64,000 nucleotides of DNA from Undaria pinnatifida (taxonomy: Eukaryota; Sar; Phaeophyceae; Laminariales; Alariaceae): assembly GCA_012845835.1 (NCBI GenBank), contig JABAKD010000002.1:10638620-10702619 (forward strand), read 5' to 3'. Every line of letters begins with the position of its first letter. Position 1 is the stretch's first letter. The notes below the pieces were generated by a model that worked only from the letters and a program-made list of their open reading frames with translations, searched no databases and had not been told where the DNA came from. Positions 55,310 to 64,000 of the stretch are shown in pieces. Position numbers and translations under genes: made by a program.

Positions 55310-58300
55310 ATTTTTTTTTTCATTCATTCATTTATTCATTCATTTAATCATTTATTCATTTTATTTATTCATTTATTCATTCATTCGTTCATTTATTCAT
55401 TCATTCATTCATTCATTCATTCATCTATTTATTCATTCATTCATTGATTCAACATGTATTCAATCATTCATTCATTAATTCATTCATTCACTCATTCATT
55501 CATTCATTCATCCAGTCATTCATTCATTCATTCTTTAATTCATTCATTTATTCATTTTTTATTCATTCATTCATTCATTCATTCATTCATTCATTCATTT
55601 AAATATTTTTTATTCATTCATTGATTCAATGATTCATTCATTCGATCGTTCATTCATTCATTAGTTCATTCATTCACTCATACATTTATTCATTCATTCA
55701 TTTTTTTTTTCATTCATTCATTCATTCATTATTTCACTCATTTATTTTGTGGTTCATTGGTTTCATTCATGCATCCATCCCATGCCTTTATTCATGAATT
55801 CATGAATTCATTCATTTATTTATTCATACATTCATAAATTTTTGCATTTATTCATTTATTCATTCATTCAATCGTTCATTCATTCATTTATTCATTCATT
55901 CATTCAATCGTTCATTCATTCAATAATTCATTCTTTCATTCAAACATTCATTCATTCATTTATTCATTCATTTTTTCATTCATTCATTGATTTTTTTCCT
56001 TTTTTTTCACTCAATAATATTCATTCATTCATTCACTTATTCAATCATTCATATATTCCTTCACTCATTCATTTTATTCATTCATTCATTTTATTCATTC
56101 ATTCATTTATTCATTCATTTATTCATTCATTCATTCATTAATTCATTCATTCATTCACTCATTCATTTATTTTGTCGTTTATTGGTTCATTCATTCAATT
56201 ATATATTCATTTATTCATCCATTCATTTCATTCATTCATTTTATCATTCAATCATCCAATTTTTCATTCGTTCATGCTCTCATGCATTCATCAATTCATT
56301 CATTCATGCATCTATTCATCAATTACCACATACATGCATTCATTCATGAATTCATTCATTCATCCATGCATTCATACATTCATTCATTGATTTAATTTTT
56401 TTTTTTTCACTTGATAATATTCATTCCTTTATTATTCATTTTTTTTTTTCATTCATTCATTTATTCATTCATCCAATCATTTATTCATTTTATTCATTCA
56501 TTCATTCATTCATTCATTCATTTATTCGTTCATTTATTCGTTCATTCATTCATTCATTCATTCATCTATCTATTCATTCATTCATTGATTCAACATATAT
56601 TCAATCATTCATTCATAAATTCATTCATTCACTCATTCATTCATTCATTCATCCAGTCATTCATTCATTCATTCTTTAATTCATTCATTCATTCATTTAT
56701 TCATTCATAATTCATTCATTCATTCATTCATTCATTTATATATATTTTTTTCATTCATTGATTCATTCATTCATTCATTCGATCGTTCATTCATTCATTA
56801 ATTCATTAATTCACTCATACATTTATTCATTCGTTCATTTTTTTTTTCATTTATTCATTCATTCATTCATTCACTCATTCAATTTTTTTGTCGTTCATTG
56901 GTTTCATTCATGCATCCATCCATCAATTACCACATGCATTCATTCATGAATTCATTCATTCATTCATTCATTCATTTATACATTCATAAATTTTCGCATT
57001 TATTCATTTATTTATTCATTCATTCAATCGTTCATTCATTCATTTATTCATTCATTCATTCAATCGTTCATTCATTAAATAATTCATTCATTCATTCATA
57101 CATTCATTCATTCATTCATCCATTCATAATGAATGAATGAATGAATTAATGAATGAATGATTGACTACATGTTGAATCAATGAATGAATGAATAAATTGA
57201 TGAATGAATGAATGAATGAATGGATAAATGAACGATTGAATGAATGAATGAATTAATTAATGATTGACTACATGTTGAATCAATGAATGAATGAATAAAT
57301 AGATGAATGAATGAATGAATGAATGAATGAATGAAAAAAAAAATGAATGAATGAATGAATGAATGAAAAAGTCATAAATGAATGAAGGAATGAATAAATG
57401 AAAGAATAAATATATGAATGAATGAATAATTGAATAAGTGAATGATGGAGTGAATAAATGAATGAATGATCGAATGAATGAATTAATTAACGAATAAATG
57501 AATTTATGATGGAATGAATGAATAAATGAATTAATAATTGAATGTTTAAATGAATGAATGAATGAATGAATGAATGAATGAATGAATGAATGAATGAATA
57601 AAATATTGAAAGAATGAATGAAAAAATGAATGAATAAATGAAAAAATGAATGACCAAACAAATGAATGAATGAAAAAATGAACGAATATATGGATGAGTG
57701 AATGAAAAACAAAACAAGTGAATGAATGAACGAATGAATGAACTTATGAATGAATGCATGTAGTAATTGATGAATGGATGAAAGAATGAATGAATGAATA
57801 AATGCATGAAAACATGCATGAATGAATGAATGAATCAATAAATGAATGAATGAATGAATGAATCAATAACTGAATGAATAAAAAGATGAATGAACGAATA
57901 CTAAATGAAGGAGTGAGTGAATGAATGAATGCATGTAGTATTTGATGAATGGATGAATGAATGAATCAATGAATAAATGCATGAAAGCATGAATGAATGA
58001 ATGAATGAATGAATAATTCAATGAATGAAAAAATGAAATAAGGAATGAATGAAGAAATGAATGATTGAATGATTGAATAAACGAGTGAATGATAGCACGA
58101 ATGAAGGAATGAATAAATGAATACATGCAAAAATTTATAAATGTACGAATAAATGAATGAATGAATGAATGAATGAATGAATGAATGAATGAATGAACGA
58201 TTGAGTGAATGAATGAATGAATGAATTAATGAATGAATAAAAATATATAAATGAATGAATGAATGAATGAATAATTTAATGAATGAATGAATGAATGAAT

Positions 58301-59410
58301 TTAAGAATGAATGAATGAATTACTGGTTGAATGAATGAATGAATGAATGAGTGAATGAATGAATTTATGAATGAATGATCGAATACATGTTGAATAAATG
58401 AATGAATGAATAAATAGATGAATGAATGAATGAATGAATAGATGAATGAATGAACGAATGAATAGATGAATGAATAAATGAATAAATGAATAAATATAAT
58501 GAATAAATGAATGAATGAATGAATGAATGAATGAATGAATGAATGAATGATTGAAAGAGTGAATGAATGAATGAATATTATTAAGTGAAAAAAAAGAAAT
58601 AAAAATGAATGAATGAATGAATGAATGAATGGATGAATGGATGAATTCATGAATGAATGCATGTGGTAATTGATGAATGGATGCATGAATGAATGAATTG
58701 ATGAATGCTTGAGAGCATGAACGAATGAAAAATTGAATAATTGAATGAATAAATGAATGAATGAAATGAATGGATGAAAAAATGAATATTTTATTGAATG
58801 AATGAACCAATGAACGACAAAAAAAATGAATGAGTGAATGAATGAATGAATGAATGAACGAAAAAATGAATGAATGAATGAATAAATGTATAAATGAATG
58901 AATTAATGAATGAATGAACGATTAAATGAATGAATGAATGAATGAATGTATAAAAAATATTTAAATGAATGAATGAATGAATGAATGAATGAATGAATGA
59001 ATGAATGAAAGAATGAATGAATGAATGACTGGATGAATGAATGAATGAATGAATGAGTGAATGAATAAATGAATGAATGAATTAATGATTGAATAAATGT
59101 TGAATGAATGAATGAATGAATAAATAGATGAATTAATGAATGAATGAATGAATAAATGAATGAATAAATGAATAAATGAATGAATAAATAAATGAAAGAA
59201 CAAATGAATGAATGAATGAATGATTGAATGAGTGATTGAATGAATGAATAAATATATGAGAGAGTAAATGAATGATTGGATGGATGAATGATTGAATGAA
59301 TGAATAAATGGATGGATGAATGAAGGAATGAATGAATGAATTAATGAATGAATGAATGAATGAATGAATGGATGAATGAATTAATGAGTAAATGAATGAA
59401 TGAATTAATG
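55310..59410. repeat. Giant ATTC/GAAT satellite, inverted at about 57,129
   Basis: From 55,310 to about 57,128 the plus strand is (ATTC)n with variants; from there to about 59,410 it is (GAAT)n. Variant blocks occur in inverted positions: the left block at 56,253-56,360 (CATGCTCTCATGCATTCATC ... TTACCACATACATGCATTC) mirrors 58,640-58,735. A block with GATTCAACATGTATTCAATC recurs in the left arm at 55,447 and 56,587, so the arms have a longer unit of about 1.1 kb. Open frames rich in HSFI are artefacts of the repeat. Confidence 0.97.
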
Positions 59411-59524
59411 TAGTATGACTTTTTTGCTGCGGCTTCTCGTTTGAGGAGCTCGCTTTTCTTCACACACACACAAAAACACAACAACGACGATCTAACAAAG
59501 CAAAACCTAAAGAAGTGATTTTTT

Positions 59525-59780
59525 TGTGATGAACAAACCCACGGTCTAGGTATACAAAAAACATCTCGATTGAAGAAATAACATTCCGAAGAATTCGGAT
59601 TACCGCCTTCACAGTTGGAAAGCTGTTTCGACAGAAATACTTGGAGGGGTTTGTATAAGGAGGGCTTTTGGGGTTCTAGAGTAGGAACCCCGTTACTCCA
59701 AAACGAAATTTCCGAGAAAATGCGACTTTCATTGTAGCCTGCGTCTAAAGTTATCTAGAAAAAAGTGGGCATAGCCTAGA
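59525..59780 (+). repeat. AT-rich dispersed repeat, locus 3
   Basis: GATGAACAAACCCACGGTCT, TAACATTCCGAAGAATTCGG and AGGAGGGCTTTTGGGG match the order at 1740-1850. Confidence 0.65.
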
Positions 59781-61498
59781 GATGGTGTAAACAAAACAAA
59801 CATTTGTTGTAAAACATAACTAAAGGGCATTCCACAACAATGATTTTGGGAAGTTCCTCAGCTGACGAGCCCAATCAGGCACAAATCCTGTGACGAAAAA
59901 GAGCTATAAAACTAATAGACATAATATACTTATGCAGATGTCTGTTTTTGTCTCCTCAAGGCGGGTTATAATACCGTTTCCGAGCTCAGAACACGGCTGA
60001 ACGTCTTAGTCCTGTTGGCCCTGACATTTGCAACGGGGTGACCGACCTGTATCCTTCACAAGGGTACACACCCCGTAAACACGCGCGATCGAAGTATCAA
60101 ACGCAGTTCAGCTTGCAAAGCTGAGTTTCGATCAAAAATCATTTTTGGTCGATCTCACAGCTAAATGAAGTGTATTTTTCATTTTATTTATAATTACAAA
60201 AATTTACCATCATGGCAGGGGTGCAGCGGAAGGCTCTGAGCTCCTAACATAAGGAGCTCAACATCTCTCATTCATGCGCACAATGTGACTTCGAAGGCAT
60301 TCGTGTACGCGCAATCCGACCAACTCTTCTGTTCGCTAGTCCGAAAAACAACCATATTGTACTCTTATAATGGATGAGACTATTATATAACCGGTAGTTC
60401 CTCACTCGACGAGGAGCTGAACGAGCCGCATTAGCACATTAACACATTGATTGACACGTTAACATTACCGCAAGGTCACAGAAACGTTTGGCCCAAAACG
60501 CGCGACCCCTGCCGTGAGATGACTGTATACTGAAGTATATATACGAAGTATCTGATACTGTACCTCTATACCTTTCTTTGTACGTCTATGGTAGCAGGCG
60601 TCGGAGACGACACGGGAGGGGAAGTCGCCCCCTTACTATCGCACACCTGGTGCTGTGCAGTCCATCGCTTGGCCGCCGCCTCATGCGTTTTGGTCACGGC
60701 CGGGGTTAAATGACGGGGCGCTCCGACGTCTGCACAGTAAGCAGAGTCAAGGCACATACCCGGTAAGGCTATTAAAAACACACCGTGATAACCACACTGA
60801 GCTGTGCGGTCCGCGATGTTGTACGGTGTATATCTAATAAAGGTGGATGGAATGGAGAGGAGCTCATATACACATCGATCAGCGGCAAAACCAGGGGCAG
60901 TAGGCGGTAGCTCACGAGTGAGCGGAAAACCTGATAGAGAGGGGGTGTGTGATCATCATCGAGGGGGGTTGGCGGGGTACTCATGTCGTGCATTGCCGCA
61001 GTCCTGAGGACCAGGGGGAGGGGGGGACGGACGTGAGAGCGAGAAGAAGGGAGAGAGGGGTGGGGGTAGAGAGGGAGGGGAGGAGGGAGGGAATGTTCGA
61101 TATAGCTTGTCTCAATGAACAGCCTAGCAATAAGTTACGGCTACATACGCTGTGTCACGGAGGTAAGTTACAGGGATCGTCTCGTGGTATCACCCACGAA
61201 CAGCCCACGGGTATGTACGAGTAGGCGCTATGCGAGGAGGTTTAGGTATTCGACTACGAGCGGTTGTTCCTGGGCTGTGGAGAGTTGACCCACATGACCC
61301 ACTCCACCTTTCCCCCTGCATTCGTCTACCCCTTTCCGGGCCGACATAATAAAGATATCTTAAAGTACCTTCTACACACTGCGTGTTGCAGTGCCTCGCT
61401 CACAGCCTAGTGTGGCTGTTGAGAGCTTATCGATCCATTGCATATCAGCGCTAAATGAACACGTTAACGGACTTATTGTTCGAGCAAGCAGCCTGATC
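59781..61498. other. Intergenic and presumed 5' part of copia element 2
   Basis: No gene recognised. The sequence 61,000-61,095 is G/A-rich. TATCAGCGC at 61443-61451 may be a primer binding site for element 2 (usual TATCAGAGC), preceded by CCATTGCA. If so, the 5' LTR ends near 61,442, but its partner is outside the window. Confidence 0.35.
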
Positions 61499-62611
61499 AT
61501 GCCGAGTGGACCCCCAGTGGATGGGTCGTCCGAGATGGACGACCTGACCAGTCTCTTGAGACAGCTGGCGGCGGACAGGAGAGAAGACCAAGATCGACGC
61601 GAGACCGACCGAGACATGCGACGTCAAGACGATGAGCGACTGAAGACGCAGATTTTCGAGTAGATGAATCGCAGAACTGCTGCGGTTAGTGAGGTTGCGT
61701 CCGGTGTTACTGGTGAACGGGTCGGAACCGCTACCAGTGCAGGGGAAGTAAGGGGAGTCAGCTCCAGTAGGGGTTTGCCAGGTGTTGGCGCGGCAATAGG
61801 CCTGCCAAGGAGTGGTGCGAGTAGCAGCGTAGATAGTCGTAGGGCTGGAGTTGGTTCTCGCGAATTTGGGAGTTTGAAGCAGTCGGTTCCTAAATTCAAT
61901 GGAAAGTTGGAAGACTTTCCATTGTGGAAGGAGCACTTCGAGGTGTATACTTCCATGGTTGGGTGCATGTCGGCGTCGCTCGTGGATAATTATATGATGA
62001 TAGGCGACGTTAAGAAGAACACTCAATACTTTCTCTCGCAGGGTTTCAGTGAGGAACATATCAAGACAGCTAGAGTAGCTTGGACTTGCGTGACAGAGAG
62101 CGTTGTGAACCGTGATCTGCTTGGTAGATTGTTCGCAACAAAATCACCTAGTGCTGGCTGGAGAATTGTTTGTGATTGGTTCATGCCCAAGACCATGGCT
62201 GGACAGGTCAAGTGGTCGGTAGCGTTCGACTCCGCAAAAATGGAGAAGGGAGAAGAGCCCATGAAGTATTTTTGTCAGATAGACAAGATTGTTGGAGTGC
62301 TCGCGTCGCTAGGTGTGGTCAAGTCGGCAGCAGACGTCAACCGCAGGATCATCATGAACCTCACATCAGACTAAGAAATAGAGGAGCCCACTATCTTGTA
62401 CCGTGAGGATGTCAATCGAGCGGAGATCGAGAGCATCATCCGACAGCGGTACTTGCGCCTTCCCGCGGCGAGGGGTAAGAAAGTGGGCCAGGCTCTATTT
62501 TTGAATAGAGCTGCTCGAGGTGGTCGTGCAGGTAGAGGTAGGTATAGAAGTAACGGTAAGCAGACAGGTGGAAGCGACGCAGCAAACAACAAGCAAGCAC
62601 AATCAGGGTAG
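61499..62611 (+). pseudogene. Copia element 2 gag, two in-frame stops
   Basis: One frame runs from the ATG at 61499 to 62611, interrupted by TAG (61661-61663) and TAA (62372-62374). The charged N-terminus is followed by a Ser/Gly stretch. The gag core has VPKFNGKLEDFPLWKEHFEV and SAGWRIVCDWFMPKTMAGQV. The end is basic (RGGRAGRGRYRSNG), as expected before a knuckle. Gag packages element RNA. Without the two stops the reading would be continuous, so they look recent. Confidence 0.88.
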
Positions 62612-63450
62612 CAGTAGCAGTAACCCCCAAGCCCCCACATATAACCCCCCGTCAGCGTTCGACAAAGTGAAGGGAAAATGCATTCGTTGCTTGGAATCCG
62701 GGCACACCTGGTCCCAGTGCAAGGCTCGCATTCCCCCTGCACCAGAACAGACATCAGGCGGAGGTGCGCAAGGCCAGAACAACGGCGGTGAGACTGTGTG
62801 TTGTCTTGCGAAGTGCATGCTTGGTACTAACGATGACTCGTGTAATGAGGAACGTAGTGATTGCATCGGTGAGAAGTGGATAGCGGACAGTGGTGCATCC
62901 TTTCACATGACCCATTCAGCTGACCTTTTGAGCGATGTACGACTGTGCGATGGCAAGGTTAGAATCGGTGACAACCATCTGATCGACGTGGTAGGGTACG
63001 GAACGCTGACTGTTGTATTCCCAGGGGATCTGACTGTCAAGCTGTTGGATGTGGCCTTCGTGCCGGAAATCGCATTCAACTTGTTTTCGCTGATGGCTGC
63101 ACACAAGCAGGGAGTAGCATTTACGACTAAGAAGAAAGACTTGTGCATTTCTCTTTTCAATGGGAGGTTGAGGTTTGAAGGTGATGGATCCAGCTACTCC
63201 GGATTCGCTTACAGGATAGAGCCAGACGACGGCTATGTGCCGTTCCCCCTTGAAACCCCCAACCCTCCCGAGACTCGTGTTGAATATGGTTGCGATTTTC
63301 CCCTTGCTTTTCCCGTGCTTGCACCCGGTAGTACCGCGTCTACTGAGACTAGGGTAGACATCAACGTTTTTCACTGCGTGCAAGGTCACTCGAAGGAACT
63401 ACTGTTGCGAGAGACCGCAAAATCACTCGGTGTAGAACTGGTAGGAAACT
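62612..63450 (+). pseudogene. Copia element 2 zinc knuckle, protease and pre-integrase
   Basis: Continues from gag after a one-base shift near 62,605. The intact knuckle CIRCLESGHTWSQC (C-x2-C-x4-H-x4-C) is at 62679. The protease active site IADSGASFHM lies near 62,886, with the normal D-S-G-A that element 1 has lost. Then FVPEIAFNLFSLMAAHKQG and the HCVQGH start of the integrase zinc region. The frame shifts back near 63,445. Confidence 0.88.
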
Positions 63451-64000
63451 TAAGCCCTGTATGGGATGCTCTATGGCGAAAGGCTATCGCAAGCCTATCC
63501 CTAACACCACTAAATCACGCGCGACAGAGAAGTTGGGGAGAGTTTTTGTTGACCTCAGCGGACCTAAGAGAACACCTTTCCTGACGGGTGCGCGGTATGT
63601 CATGCTTGTGAAGGATGACTTCTCTCGCCACGCGTGGGTGTATTTTCTGAAGCATTCAGGAGACGCATTTAGAAAGTTTTTGGCTGACGCGCGCGCCGAC
63701 GGAGTACCCTCTAAAGTTGAGATTGTAAGGTCTGACAACGGGGGGGAGTTTTCCGTGGTGAGTTTGGAGAGGTGTGCAAACAGTATTTCATCAAGCAGGA
63801 ATTCACCAATGCCGATAGCCTTACAGAACGGTGTAGTAGATAAAGCGCTAGGTATCATCCAGAACGCGGGACTCGCCGCGTGCATCCAAGCGCCCATCAT
63901 ATTTCCTCACATCCAACTACCGCCGACTAAATCCCTGTGGGCGGAAGCGGTGCACTGGGCTTGTGACGCCTTGAACCACACCGCGACCACTGCAAACCCA
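63451..64000 (+). pseudogene. Copia element 2 integrase, partial
   Basis: In the gag frame again: KPCMGCSMAKG supplies the two Cys of the HHCC finger, VFVDLSGPKRTPF the first catalytic Asp and SDNGGEF the second. Near 63,830 the text is QNGVVDKALG, where families usually have N-G-V-A-E-R. The expected Glu is thus Asp, a probable loss of function. A local double frameshift between about 63,758 and 63,820 replaces about 20 residues. The sequence runs off the window. Confidence 0.85.

Larger units (their letters stand above)
61499..64000 (+). mobile_element. Ty1/copia retrotransposon, element 2, partial at window edge
   Basis: Plus-strand gag, zinc knuckle, protease, GAG-pre-integrase and integrase lie in order; the rest is beyond the edge. 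It is better preserved than element 1 but has in-frame stops and frameshifts. Integrase text (DARADGVPSKVEIVRSDNGG) is close to element 1, so both belong to one lineage. Confidence 0.92.

Noticed and set aside
55842-59203. Long open frames rich in His, Ser, Phe and Ile on both strands
   Set aside because: They are translations of the ATTC/GAAT satellite, which lacks stops in some frames. No gene.

Overview
The window is nuclear DNA of a eukaryote. Two spliced genes with GT-AG introns can be assembled on the + strand, with compact GC-rich exons in long, repeat-filled introns. The rest is transposon remains, dispersed repeats and satellites. A fragment of mitochondrial cox1 lies in one intron, and its protein looks to me most like cox1 of brown algae and related stramenopiles. 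Together with the intron structure and the repeat types this suggests a brown-alga-like stramenopile. That assignment is an inference at about even confidence.

Layout. 1-6.4 kb: no convincing gene; direct repeats, an AT-rich dispersed repeat and pyrimidine-rich DNA. 6.4-7.65 kb: an array of foldback elements alternating with a second repeat. 7.85-13.1 kb (- strand): a decayed Ty1/copia retrotransposon, with another copy of the array repeat on its far side. 15.25-32.1 kb (+): an 8-exon gene for a mitochondrial citrate-lyase-beta-like (CLYBL/CitE) enzyme of 402 residues. Its introns hold a TA-flanked DNA transposon with a small Cys-rich ORF, a 93-bp minisatellite, GATCTG-rich repeats and tRNA-like retroposons. 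32.2-42.3 kb: intergenic, with a 150-bp MITE, a retroposon whose empty site survives elsewhere in the window, remains of a Helitron-like element (Pif1 helicase and OTU motif), and tandem repeats.

42.3-52.7 kb (+): a 9-exon gene for a 695-residue protein. Its N-terminal third is a charged region with ten RPGRHG cores; a Gln-Pro tract and a right-handed parallel beta-helix follow. Intron 4 holds a broken duplicate of exon 5. Intron 8 holds the cox1 fragment, bounded by a perfect 15-bp inverted repeat. 52.7-55.3 kb: intergenic repeats and a G-rich block. 55.3-59.4 kb: a 4.1-kb ATTC/GAAT array that reverses strand near 57,129 and so forms a giant imperfect palindrome. 61.5-64.0 kb (+): a second, related copia element that runs off the window.

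The two cellular genes have no visible functional link. One is a mitochondrial acyl-CoA lyase-type enzyme, the other a beta-helix protein of a fold common in carbohydrate-active proteins. All exon structures were joined by eye from reading phase, splice signals and protein-family resemblance; no alignment or transcript evidence was available.
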